From Gnetum montanum (taxonomy: Eukaryota > Streptophyta > Gnetopsida > Gnetales > Gnetaceae), in the NCBI GenBank assembly GCA_015680685.1, contig MNCI01015910.1:8021-72020 (forward strand): a stretch of 64,000 nucleotides of DNA, written 5' to 3'. Position numbers and translations under genes: made by a program. The notes beneath the pieces are model-generated. The model was not told the origin of the DNA, did no database searches, and saw only the letters and a program-made list of their open reading frames with translations. Below, in pieces: positions 1 to 8,865 of the stretch. The stretch's first letter is position 1. Each line of letters begins with the position of its first letter.

Positions 1-1535
1 GCGTACAGACTGGGGAGGAGGCCCCTGCTACTGGAGCTAGAGACGCACAGACCCCAGTGCGGGAAATGGAAAGCAGTAGGAAGAATGTTGATGGCGTTGC
101 CACTGTCACCGGCAGAGGTAATGAGCATATGTTTTTTTTTTGTTTTTTTGGGTTTTGCCAGAATCTGTAAATGGGTAACATCTAACTGAGTATGTTATAG
201 GAGAAGGAGATGCCTCGACGTCCGCTGCTGCTAATGCGACGTGGAGGGACCTCCCCGATAAGTTTGCCTTTATGGAAGACGTGATTAACGACATGATCGA
301 GCGTCTCGAACGCATCGACCCTGGTGTTGGTAAGCTAGTGGAAGTAACTGTGTAATGTCTTGCTGATAATATGTCATCTATCTTGATGCTTGTTTTCTGT
401 CAGGAGCTCACCTCCGATGGGACCCCGCGGAGCCCATTGACCTGGACACAACAGAGCCTCCATCTGATGGGGCGGTCGTGCCACGCAACATTTATGAAGA
501 AATGCGTAAATGTGCGTTACGCTCAACACGCTCCGCGTGGGAAAGCAGGAATATCAACGAAGACCTATGGAAAAAACTACAGCGGTCAGAACAGAGGGTC
601 GAGTTTTTGACTAAGGAAGTCGAGGACCTGAGGGCGCGCTACGAGTTCTTATAGGCTCGAGTGACAGGAGACGAAGACTGGCGTACTGCTATGATTGATC
701 ACGCCCGTTACTGGACAGCAATCAAGAACAGCGTACAGACCAGCCGAGCGTTAGTAGAGCAAAGGATGCAAATAGAGCTCCTTGCTCAGAAGAGTCGAGA
801 CTGGAGGGACTATTGCGCGGGTGTACAGGAATGGGGGCAGAAGGAGAAGGACCACAAGCACGTGTACAAAAGGGAAAGCACCGCCTACAGGAAATGCTAC
901 CGTGAGTCTGCTATTAAAGCACAGTCCCTGGAGGTCTTTGTGGATACCATCGGAGCGTCCGAGGCCTTCAAGAAGTTTCAAGAACAGGTGACCGTCACTG
1001 CATCTCCAGAGAGAGCAATGGTCCTTCCTGGGAATCAAGCTTCAATCCCTACCTTCTACCCAGATCCTCCCGCGTGGAGTAGCGTGGAGAAAGGGAAGGT
1101 AAAAGCAGGGATGGCTTTAGGTGAGGATGTGTGGCAAGACCTAACTGAGGACGAAATCATGAAGCATTTGTGGGCCGGTCTAGATAAGCTTCCCTTTGCT
1201 GCTGAAGCTGGGTCATCTCGGGTAAGTTTACGCATGGCTTAGCCAGCGCGTTTCCAGACATAATGTTGCCTGCTCTAATTTTTACGCTATTTGTGTTTCA
1301 GATACCAGAAGGTGGAGAACGTCCGGCCACTGAGGGGCTGGAGGAGGAAGCTATGGAAGCAGAGGTGGAACACCACGACGAAGAGCGTCCTCCTGTGGAG
1401 CCAGCATTAGAAGAAGAGACAATCTTTCCAGGAGGGATACTCCCCGGAAACGATGGCCCACTGGAGGACGACCTTTTGGGTTTGGACTTAGAGTTGAAGG
1501 ACACGGGTGATAGTGCCAGTATGGGTCATGCGTGA
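1..1535 (+). CDS. Antisense gene of element A, last four exons (coiled-coil protein with acidic tail)
   Basis: Function unknown. Runs opposite to gag-protease of its host element. Exons joined by GT..AG introns: 1-117 (partial), 201-329, 404-1221, 1302-1535 (TGA at 1533-1535). Introns of 83, 74 and 80 nt begin gtaatg, gtaagc and gtaagt and end ttatag, tgtcag and tttcag. The frame stays open across all three joins, apart from one in-frame TAG at 652-654 where the B copy has a Leu codon. The exon 201-329 product has the motif DKFAFMEDVINDMIERL. The long exon is rich in E, K, R and Q with heptad-like spacing, so it is a probable coiled coil. The last exon is strongly acidic (repeated E/D runs). 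Homologous exons in the same order and orientation occur in B (16706-15474) and E (53820-52590). This is the least decayed copy, so the antisense frame seems to have been under selection until recently. Confidence 0.75.
652..654 (+). other. Single nonsense codon in the antisense gene of A
   Basis: In-frame TAG inside the long coiled-coil exon. The aligned B product reads FLLAH where A reads FL-stop-AR, so a Leu codon (probably TTG) became TAG. It is the only break seen in about 430 codons of this gene within the window. Confidence 0.7.
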
Positions 1536-1638
1536 TTTTGTTTTCTGGCATCATGTCACAAATGTTTTGAAAGACAAACACATTAGAAATTTCGATTGAC
1601 TATCAGCTATCTCTCTTATTTTTTGTTATTTTTGCCTT

Positions 1639-2030
1639 AGTTTAAGGCCGTTGCGGGCCGAAAGCGTGAATGGATTACGAAGCAATGCGTAAATGGCAAA
1701 GTAGTTACTAGTTTAGGGCCATTGCAGGCCAATGCGTAAAGTTAACTAGTTTAAGGCCATTGTGGGCCAATGCGTAAATCGTAAATTAGAATGACTAGTT
1801 TAAGGCCGTTGCGGGCCAATGCGTAAATTGTAAATTAGCAAACTAGTTTAAGGCCGTTGCGGGCCAGTGCGTAAAGTTTGAAGTAACTACTAGTTTAAGG
1901 CCATTGCGGGCCAGTGCGTAAAGTGCAAATTGGAGTACTAGTTTAAGGCCGTTGCGGGCTAGTGCGTAAATTGCAAATTAGAGAACTAGTTTAAGGCCGT
2001 TGCGGGCCAGTGCGTAAGTTGTAAGTAAAT
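1639..2030 (-). repeat. Spacer array 1 of element A (8 units, period about 46-50 bp)
   Basis: Eight tandem units begin near 1639, 1711, 1749, 1797, 1846, 1892, 1940 and 1988. On the plus strand each contains agtttaaggccgttgcgggc followed by ca(a/g)tgcgtaaa. Read in the element sense the core is ggccttaaactag, the same core as in the arrays of B, C, D and E. The array lies between the protease frame and the 3' end of the antisense gene, where sense and antisense transcripts converge. Confidence 0.85.
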
Positions 2031-3526
2031 GTAACCCAGACACATGCAAAGACAAAAAATGCAAAGAGTAAACACAGAAGGCAAATACTGCATAAAAGCA
2101 CACAAAAATAAAGGAAACAATTGATTGCTAACTTACAGGAGCGCGCGCTAGAGAGCTTTGTTCTGCCGTCAATACGCAACTGCCTTTTAGCGGCTTTTAT
2201 GTTAACTGCCGCATAAGGGCGAGGAGGGTTATAGTTCGACTCCTCTACGCTGTCATCCGGAAATGGCAGGTCAGCCCAGGCTAAACCGTCAGTATTGTCA
2301 TTGTTCTGTTCAGGGGCTTGGAGAGAAGGCTGATCATCAGCCGTTTCGATCTCTGAACCCCGCTCTTTCTCAATGTTACTAACGGTCCTGGGAGTGATCT
2401 CGTCACCGCATATGATAACCTCCCCCCCGGCGTAAGGCAGGTGTATCTCCTGATGGATAGGCGACGAGACCACCCTCAGCTGGGCTAACCACAACCTCTC
2501 TAAGATCAAGTTGAAGCCGGGCATCTCCTCGACGACTAGAAATGTGGCCTCCAGGGGGAATTGATTCCCCGCCACAAACTCAATACACACCGTCCCCTTG
2601 ACTTGAACCCGTGCTCCATTTAAGGATTTCATGCAGGCTGTCGTCGTGGGAGTGATCTGGTCGACCAAACCCAACCTATCCATGATGGAATAGGGAACAA
2701 CATTAGCAGCCGCGCCATCATCCACATGCACCCTCTGGATCCGGTACTGGCCGACCCGAATGGCGATGAACATAGGGTCCATTGTCACTTGACCCTTTTC
2801 TGGATCATCTTTAATAGACTCATCCAGGAAGGTCAACGAGGCAGGCCTAGGTGTTTCAGCTTCAGGAGGAAACATGATAGCGTGTATCGCTTCCTCTTCC
2901 GCCGGCAAGCTGGCATCCACTGATATGGACGTCAGCATGCGTACCATAGCCTCGCGGTGTTCTCGAGAAGTCATCAAGAGGTCATACAAGCTCAGCGTCG
3001 TGTTCTTTTGCTTGAAAGCTTGTTTAACCTGCGTGAACGCATCGAGGAGGTCCTCCTCCCGACAGGTTGGTTTATCCCCCTTACTCTCCTCCATCCGGCC
3101 CAAGAGACGGATCTCTCGAGGCAGGGCGGTGTCAGAAGAGGGGTTGTTCGTCTTCCTACCAGAAGAAGGTGGCTGCGTTCCTGTGCCTGTGGCCTGCTTC
3201 TGGGGCATGGTCATGGGCACAGAGGCTAGGGGCCTAGGCTTTGGGAAGCCGAGCGTAGGATTGTCTTTTGTCGCATTAGCTTCAGTGCTTTCCTCCTTCC
3301 GCTTAGGAGGCGATGCCTGATGGTGCTGTTTGGAGGTCTGCCCCTGCGTGAGAGGAGCAGCCTGTGGTCGGGGCGTCCTAACGATGAAGGGCGCTCTCGG
3401 TGTGGGCGCAGATGAAGCCGCAGCTTGGGCAATAGCGTGTGGCTGAGGTCGTACCTGAGAAGGCACCCGTATAATGAACGGCGGCCATGAGACCCCACCT
3501 GCTGCCGAAGAAGTAGTTGGTCCCCT
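1991..3526 (-). CDS. Aspartic protease region of element A (gag-protease continuation)
   Basis: Same reading frame as gag, separated from it only by the TAA at 3529-3527. First Met is at 3466. The N-terminal part is Pro/Ser/Ala/Gln-rich and repeats a short PF-hydrophobic-R-V-P motif also present at the end of gag. The retropepsin-like domain lies at about 2790-2400: the active-site loop reads VDDGAAANVVP near 2730-2694, and NLILERLWLAQL resembles the usual LGRPWL motif. It would cut the Gag-Pol precursor inside the particle. The final approximately 50 codons, after a splice-donor-like site at 2136, are hydrophobic and not conserved in B or E, so they are probably intron read as protein. Confidence 0.85.
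   Translation of the reverse strand, partial: RGPTTSSAAGGVSWPPFIIRVPSQVRPQPHAIAQAAASSAPTPRAPFIVRTPRPQAAPLTQGQTSKQHHQASPPKRKEESTEANATKDNPTLGFPKPRPLASVPMTMPQKQATGTGTQPPSSGRKTNNPSSDTALPREIRLLGRMEESKGDKPTCREEDLLDAFTQVKQAFKQKNTTLSLYDLLMTSREHREAMVRMLTSISVDASLPAEEEAIHAIMFPPEAETPRPASLTFLDESIKDDPEKGQVTMDPMFIAIRVGQYRIQRVHVDDGAAANVVPYSIMDRLGLVDQITPTTTACMKSLNGARVQVKGTVCIEFVAGNQFPLEATFLVVEEMPGFNLILERLWLAQLRVVSSPIHQEIHLPYAGGEVIICGDEITPRTVSNIEKERGSEIETADDQPSLQAPEQNNDNTDGLAWADLPFPDDSVEESNYNPPRPYAAVNIKAAKRQLRIDGRTKLSSARSCKLAINCFLYFCVLLCSICLLCLLFAFFVFACVWVTFTYNLRTGPQRP
2131..2137 (-). promoter_or_regulatory. Candidate sense splice donor at the end of protease (element A)
   Basis: On the minus strand the sequence is tcct|gtaagttag, a near-consensus donor at the point where protease similarity between copies stops. 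A candidate acceptor before RT is seen in B at 20978. Ogre elements of the same lineage are known to have an intron between protease and RT. Here the predicted intron would contain array 1, the antisense gene and array 2. Confidence 0.45.
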
Positions 3527-6016
3527 TTATGAGGTGGTGGGCACACGCAAAACAAAAGGTTGTTTTGGCGGCCCTTTACGCTCACCGTCCGTACTTACCA
3601 CAGTGATTGTATAAGGATCGTAATTTGCGTTTAACGGATCCTTATATACATGTAATGTCTGGTTTTCGGGACGTGTTGGGTTACTGCTGTCTAGTTTCAG
3701 ATGACCTTCGTCGATCATGCGTTGAATATCGTCTTTCAACGCCCAGCAGTAATCCGTGTCGTGACCACACATCTGGTGGTAGTCACAGAAACGGTCCAGC
3801 CTGAAAGATCTCGGAACTGCCGGTTCGTTAGGCAGAGCTAAAGAGGGGTCCTTCAGCAATTCACAGTTACGTCTGTGACGCTGCAGGGCCTCCTCGGACA
3901 CTTTCTTAGGTTGAATGTGTCCTGCCGCCAATAGTTGTTTTAGCAGTTCGGAATGTTTCACTGGTAAAGCCGCGTATTTTGAACGGTCTTTACGCTCAAA
4001 ATTCGGCTTTGGCTGGGGGGCCTGTTCAGGGGCAGCCGTGGCCTGGCTGGTGCCGGTACTAGCCGTGGCCTCAGGCGATGCTATTGCTGGAGCTTTCTTG
4101 TTTTTGTTCTTCACATTCTCAGTCAATGCCGCTACAGTAGTGGTCGCTGCCTTACCTTTGTCCTTAGCCTTGTTGTGCGTGTTCTTGTAAGCGGTGTACG
4201 CCGGGTCTTTGCTAGCCTCCGCAGCATCTTGGATGCTCCGGACCTGGGCGAAGGCCTGACGTATGTCTCCAGGGGAAAGATAATACAGCTTGGACTTGAT
4301 AAAGTCGTTGACTGCTCCCTTGAATATGGCCAACAGGTGGGAGTCCGCGATCGGGTCACGGATCTCATTCAAGGTAGCGTTCCAACGCTGTATGAACTTT
4401 TGGACTGGCTCGAGCGGGTCCTGTTTCACCCCCATAAGCTGCTCCAATGTGACTTCCGGCTTCATGTTGTATTTGAATCGGGTCACAAATTGGGTCAGCA
4501 GCTCTTCCAAGGTTGTAATGGAAGAGCGTGGGAGAGCTCTGTACCAGTCTAAAGCCTTCCCTGTTAACGACATCGCAAAGACTCTGACCAAAGTATGCGG
4601 CCACTGTTGCAGCAACAAGGATTCGGATCTAAAGGTGGCCAAGTGCGTGTTGGGATCCCCCTCCCCATTATACTTCGTAAAATGTGGGAGGGACATCCCT
4701 GGAGGCAACGACAACACAGGGACCGCTGGATTAATCGGATCATCTTGATAGAAATCTGTGATCTGAATGGTATCAGACCCAACGGTTTTGAGGCGTCGCA
4801 CCTCCTCGGTAAGCGTCTGGATAAGCTGGAACGCTTGGTCTAGACCTGTTAAGGGAGACGTCTGTGCAGCAGGCATAGGAGCAGGAGGTTGGACTGGGTG
4901 AACAGCTCCAAGAAACTGAAGCGCTGGAGGTGGTTGGCTAACTGCTGGTGGAACAGGGATCCATGCAGGCTGGGAGACCTGCGAAGGCCCCCACCCACCG
5001 GTTTGGGATGCGGGGTTAACTATTGCCTGCTGCGGGGCATAATGATAAGTGTAGCGAGGAAGCACCCATGAAAATTGCGCCGCTGGTGCTGGCGGGGGTT
5101 GTGCATTGTAAACCATGTTCGTTTGCTGTTGTGTTGCAGGGTTGGCCCAGTGACTCGTCGCAGGGTTGGCCCAGTGACTCGTCGCAGGGTACGGGACAAA
5201 GATTTGGGGGGGCACGGTTGTGGTATGCTGCTGAGTTGGCGGGGACGGGAACACTTCAGGACGAGTTGATGGTATAGTGTGAGTTCGCACGTGAGGGACG
5301 AAATGGGGGAGGGTGGCAACCGGGCCGACCGTCGAAATGTTAATTATATGCTGCGACGGGATCACCCCCGCGTTATGGTGCAGCTGCATTTGCAACCCAG
5401 AAGGCTGTGCGCTTGCCTGCTGCGACCCAGATGGCTGCGCATTGGCCTGAGGGGGAACAGGGATGTGCGTCTGCATGGTCATGGCCGAGTCCAGAGAAGT
5501 CGCTTCTCCGTTGAGAGGGAACAACGGATTCACGTATGTGTGAGGCGTCAAGGTATGGAACGAATGTTCCGACATGGCCGCAAATTCGTCCTCTGCTTCT
5601 GCTTCTTCCTCACGCTCGGGCTCTACCGCAGGTTGTGAGGCCTGGCCTCTAGCCATGATCAGCTGGGAGATGAGTTCGTTTTGGTGCTCGGTCAAGGGGA
5701 TTATATCGTGGGCCACTGGCTTGAAATCGTAACCCCCTCGATGGAGCGCCTCAAAGTTTCGTTTTGCCTCAAGCTCGGCTCGGCTGAGAGCCAACCTCGC
5801 TTGGATCTTGACGCAAATGAAGTTGTAGTCTTCAGGGGTTATGACCGTGAAGATAGGATCTTTCCCCTGAAGCCTTAATGAACGGCGCAAGGGTCCCTGA
5901 GGACCGGTTGCACCGGGGGCTGGCCCTATGGTCACCGTCGGATTCACGGGCGTGACACCCGGATCGACAGTGGTCATGGTGGTTGTGGCTGTTATGTTTG
6001 AATAGTAAGAATCCAT
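3527..6016 (-). CDS. gag: Gag polyprotein of element A, 829 residues, intact
   Basis: Capsid/nucleocapsid precursor. Residues about 60-130 form an N-terminal block (PEDYNFICVKIQARL) conserved in B, C and E. Residues about 160-400 are Pro/Gln/Ala-rich low complexity, with a short tandem duplication (SHWANPAT twice). Residues about 440-610 match the retrotransposon gag family (FTKYNGEGDPNTHLATF, GKALDWYRALP, LMGVKQDPLEPVQKFIQRW). A Lys/Ala-rich linker follows. Near residues 742-758 is a zinc-knuckle-like CDYHQMCGHDTDYC typical of plant Ty3 gags. The start at 6016 is the first ATG after the 220-nt leader that follows the primer-binding site. The stop is TAA at 3529-3527, with protease directly in frame behind it. 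Longer than a typical plant gag because of the low-complexity block. Confidence 0.9.
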   Translation of the reverse strand: MDSYYSNITATTTMTTVDPGVTPVNPTVTIGPAPGATGPQGPLRRSLRLQGKDPIFTVITPEDYNFICVKIQARLALSRAELEAKRNFEALHRGGYDFKPVAHDIIPLTEHQNELISQLIMARGQASQPAVEPEREEEAEAEDEFAAMSEHSFHTLTPHTYVNPLFPLNGEATSLDSAMTMQTHIPVPPQANAQPSGSQQASAQPSGLQMQLHHNAGVIPSQHIINISTVGPVATLPHFVPHVRTHTIPSTRPEVFPSPPTQQHTTTVPPQIFVPYPATSHWANPATSHWANPATQQQTNMVYNAQPPPAPAAQFSWVLPRYTYHYAPQQAIVNPASQTGGWGPSQVSQPAWIPVPPAVSQPPPALQFLGAVHPVQPPAPMPAAQTSPLTGLDQAFQLIQTLTEEVRRLKTVGSDTIQITDFYQDDPINPAVPVLSLPPGMSLPHFTKYNGEGDPNTHLATFRSESLLLQQWPHTLVRVFAMSLTGKALDWYRALPRSSITTLEELLTQFVTRFKYNMKPEVTLEQLMGVKQDPLEPVQKFIQRWNATLNEIRDPIADSHLLAIFKGAVNDFIKSKLYYLSPGDIRQAFAQVRSIQDAAEASKDPAYTAYKNTHNKAKDKGKAATTTVAALTENVKNKNKKAPAIASPEATASTGTSQATAAPEQAPQPKPNFERKDRSKYAALPVKHSELLKQLLAAGHIQPKKVSEEALQRHRRNCELLKDPSLALPNEPAVPRSFRLDRFCDYHQMCGHDTDYCWALKDDIQRMIDEGHLKLDSSNPTRPENQTLHVYKDPLNANYDPYTITVVSTDGERKGPPKQPFVLRVPTTS

Positions 6017-6237
6017 GGATCAACGATGAAAAAGTGACTGAAAGTCGAATCTAAATGAAAGAAATGTTGACAAACAACACAAAAGGCTTTCTACCCTGCC
6101 GGATTTCAAAGAAATCGTCTTTGCGACCGATCTACACCACACGGTTGACCTTAGACCTCCCTAGAGGTATTACGTCTACGGCCTATGGTATAGATCTCTA
6201 AACAGGGTTACCCGAAATATTCGGATCGGAGCCTGAA

Positions 6238-6256
6238 GGCCCTCCTTCTAGCGCCA
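6238..6256 (-). other. Primer-binding site of element A
   Basis: The minus strand reads tggcgctagaaggagggcc, 6 nt inside the LTR end. The equivalent site is recognisable in B (10610), C (36004) and E (47683). It should pair with the 3' end of a tRNA to prime minus-strand DNA synthesis; I do not assign the tRNA. Confidence 0.75.
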
Positions 6257-7080
6257 GAAAACTGTAACGACGGAAAACGTCAGCAGCTGGAAATACCGAC
6301 CGAAATTCCGTGTACACAGCTTTAACCATGGATCCGCGCAAGGGCTAAGCTGGAAAAACGAATCCGCGGTGCCCTGAACGGTCTTGTCGATCAGACAGGG
6401 ACTTACGGGTCAGTAAAAGCGATGACGATTATGGATTTTGCATGCCGTGATTTGGTGCGAGAGATCGTAAAGCGGGAAGACAACGATGTAGATGGATCAC
6501 TACGAAGATAACGCCAAAACACCGAAAAGATGCTAATCGGGAGAGAAAACAACGTGTACGTCGCAAAGATCAAAGATCTATGTTTCAATGCTAGATCGGA
6601 TGTATGCTTGTGTGTATATTACGTTACAATAGGAGAAAACCCCCAACAACTGGATACAAAATGAGCACAAAACAAGAAGAAAACTGTCTGGACAGAAGTC
6701 TGATCTACCTTGTAGGCTCAAAGCTTAGGTGCAGGAATGGTCAAGCTCTGAAGTCTGTCGATCTTTTGAACGATAGAACCTGCTAATTGGGCGAGACGAC
6801 TCCGCAATTCCCGTTCTGCTTCCTTACTTCGGGTAGATCTGCTGTTAAGGCTTAAGCTTGCTGTGTTCTGTTTCTGCTAAAGGATGATGTTTGCAGCGAT
6901 TACCAAAGGTTGCTCTTGTTTCTCTGTTCAAGGCGATAAGTGTTCCCTTGCTCAGAAAATGCTCTTGTCCTCTTGATCTGCTGCAAACAAAAAGCGATAA
7001 GTGCTCTGGTGCTCTGGTTTGTTAACTTGTCCCCTTGCTAACTTCCCGTCTCTCCTTCTTTGTATATTTGTCAGCTGGGG

Positions 7081-7090
7081 TATTTATAGG
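7081..7090 (-). promoter_or_regulatory. TATA box of the LTR promoter, element A
   Basis: The minus strand reads cctataaata followed by cccc. The identical context (ggccctataaatacccc) is found in the B 5' LTR and a close form in the D/E LTR, at the same distance from the LTR end. Confidence 0.75.
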
Positions 7091-7560
7091 CCGCGACACG
7101 CGCAACCCTGATGATGTGGGCCCAAATGTCGCTGATCCTGTTGACGCGATTCTTTTAAGTCGAACTGCGACTACGCACAACACGCTCGTTTGCGTGCTGT
7201 GCGTGTAAAAAGCAGATCCATGATAGGCGTGTCTCGGCTGCGTTTGCGCTCATTCGCGTTGTGTTGCGTGTATGAGCGCAACCTAGGTGTAACAACAACG
7301 TGCTTACGCTCATCACGCAACTGTGCATGACGCAGCGTAAATGTAACATACACTCTCCATGCAGCTACGCGCAGTGGAGTGTAATCAAAGTGTAACTTAC
7401 GCTCATCACGCAGCTGTGCGTGACGAAGCATAATGAGCGTGTGCTTGCATTCTAACCTACGCACGAGCACGTATCGCCGCGTAACGCACGTAAAGATCAG
7501 TTGTTTAAGCGTTGCGAGAACAAGTGCCAACCCGTCGTGTTTCTCTGGATTTTGCTTTTA

Positions 7561-7795
7561 ACTGTCTTGGAGCTTATTACGCTCATTACGCTGCCGTGCG
7601 TGATAGAGTGTAAACTTGTCCTTGAACAAATTCGCCTTTAACTGTCCTGGAGCTTATTACGCTCATTACGCTGTCGTGCGTGATAGAGCGTAAACTTGTC
7701 CTTGAACAAATTCGCCTTTAACTGTCTTGGAGCCTATTACGCTCATTACGCTGCCGTGCGTGATAGAGCGTAAACTTGTCCTTAGACAGATTTGA
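7561..7795 (-). repeat. Three 80-bp tandem repeats in U3 of element A
   Basis: Units start at 7561, 7641 and 7721, each beginning actgtc(t/c)tggagc and containing attacgctcattacgctg. They differ at only a few positions. The position upstream of the TATA box fits an amplified enhancer block; this is inference. Confidence 0.85.
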
Positions 7796-7860
7796 AGCGC
7801 GTTCTCGCCCAAATTACAAATCTTCGCCTGAGGCCGACCTGTAATTTTCACGGTGTTTCA

Positions 7861-8574
7861 GTTGCTGCAGTGTATCATGAAATGTTCTACAAGGCTGCAA
7901 TAGGGTTGCAGTGGGCCATGATGTGCAACTCTGCCTCTCTGTCAATGTGATGTGTTATGGGTCTCGTTTGCCCAAAGAGCTAAGTGCCAAGATGCCAAAA
8001 TGCCAAATGCCAAGTGCTTAAAAATGTTCATGTCCAAGGAATACCAACCACTTGAGAATGCCAATAGTTAAGGAATGTCAATCCTAGGGGAATGCCAACC
8101 ATCAGGGAATGCCAACAGTCGAGGAATGCCAACAATCAGGGAATGCCAACAATTAAAATGTTGGAGGTCTAGGGGTGTTTATAGTACTATGGTTAGCACA
8201 AATCATAAATTGGGTGCCATGTGGTAGTGTGGTAGGTGAAACTATGAGAAAAATTTAGAAAATTTTCTATGTTTAGAGGTGACCAGAAAATGTTTTGACT
8301 CTGGTTGCTACACTTTCTACACTCTAGAGTGTAGGTACAATTTGGGACAAACATGGAGGATAGGAGAAATGCAAATTGCTGATCTTGCTTGCTATAGGAG
8401 TGCTAGAGCTGAGGTGAAGGTTGATGCTAAGCTCTAGAGGCTTTTGGAGGCTATCAAAGGCTTCTCTACAGTGCTACACTAGCTATCCTTTAGAGCATAA
8501 ATGAATTTGCTAAGTTTTAAGACTTGGACAAATTTGCAGTTGTAATGTTGAAGCTTGAAATTGGTGGTGTTTCA
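7861..8574 (-). mobile_element. 3' LTR of element C, U3 part, broken by element A
   Basis: Homologous to the first ~690 bp of the C 5' LTR (37155 to about 36465): shared segments include tgccaagtgcttaaaaatg, gggaatgccaac repeats and ggtggtgtttca at the terminus. It stops abruptly where the LTR of A begins at 7860. The remaining 3' LTR sequence should lie beyond the other end of A, outside the window. Confidence 0.8.
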
Positions 8575-8860
8575 ATTATCCCTCTTTGTTAACATCTCAA
8601 GGAGTAGCTGAGAGACATAGACAAAGAATTGCAAAACACCATAGCAAATGTGGCATCAACATTTCTCGTCGGTACTAGATCAGATGATGCTTCACCATGC
8701 TCAAGAGTGCTAAGGGAATAAGGATATGCTAGGGCAAAGTGTGTAGGCAATGTGCTAGGGAGATGAAATGTAAGGGGAAGAAATAAAATGAAAATAGTGG
8801 ATCATGATGTAAAATGTGAAGTTAGCATGGTTGACAGTGATTATGGTATGAAGTGGCTTA
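8575..8860 (-). other. 3' untranslated tail and polypurine tract of element C (LTR-proximal piece)
   Basis: In element sense it ends aacaaagagggataat directly before the LTR (PPT at 8592-8575). Further up, cccttagcactcttgagcatggtgaagc matches the same place in the D tail (45868-45895). The sequence stops at the insertion point of B and resumes at 27954. Confidence 0.75.
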
Positions 8861-8865
8861 CCCTT
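8861..8865 (+). repeat. Target-site duplication of element B, left copy
   Basis: ccctt immediately before the TGAAAC start of the B 5' LTR; the partner after the 3' LTR is cactt (27949-27953). Four of five bases agree, which is reasonable for an old insertion. Confidence 0.6.

Larger units (their letters stand above)
1..7860 (-). mobile_element. Element A: young Tat-lineage Ty3/gypsy retrotransposon, 5' part (window-truncated)
   Basis: Minus-strand LTR retrotransposon entering the window from the left. Reading right to left it has a 5' LTR (7860-6263), a primer-binding site (6256-6238), gag (6016-3527), a protease frame (3526-1991), a short-repeat spacer (2030-1639) and then the 3' exons of a gene on the opposite strand (1-1535). 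RT, integrase and the 3' LTR would lie left of base 1. It is inserted in the 3' LTR of element C. It looks youngest because gag is open for 829 codons, protease is open, and CpG is frequent, while the related copies B-E are CpG-poor and full of stops. Lineage is inferred from B and E, which carry the dual RNase H. Confidence 0.85.
6263..7860 (-). mobile_element. 5' LTR of element A (about 1.6 kb)
   Basis: In element sense it starts TGAAACACCG (7860) and ends GTTACA (6263), matching the TGAAACA start and CTACA/TTACA end of the B LTRs. The PBS follows after 6 nt. U3 contains three 80-bp repeats and many TTACGC/GCGTAA words, with a TATA box at 7090-7081. The other LTR of A is outside the window, so age cannot be estimated from LTR divergence. 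Confidence 0.85.

Noticed and set aside
371-610. 79-codon plus-strand frame with its own ATG at 371
   Set aside because: The ATG lies in the intron 330-403, and the frame differs from the one that continues through the flanking exons.
2874-3320. 148-codon plus-strand frame opposite the protease region of A
   Set aside because: Shadow of the minus-strand protease linker; not conserved in B or E and lacks splice or promoter support.
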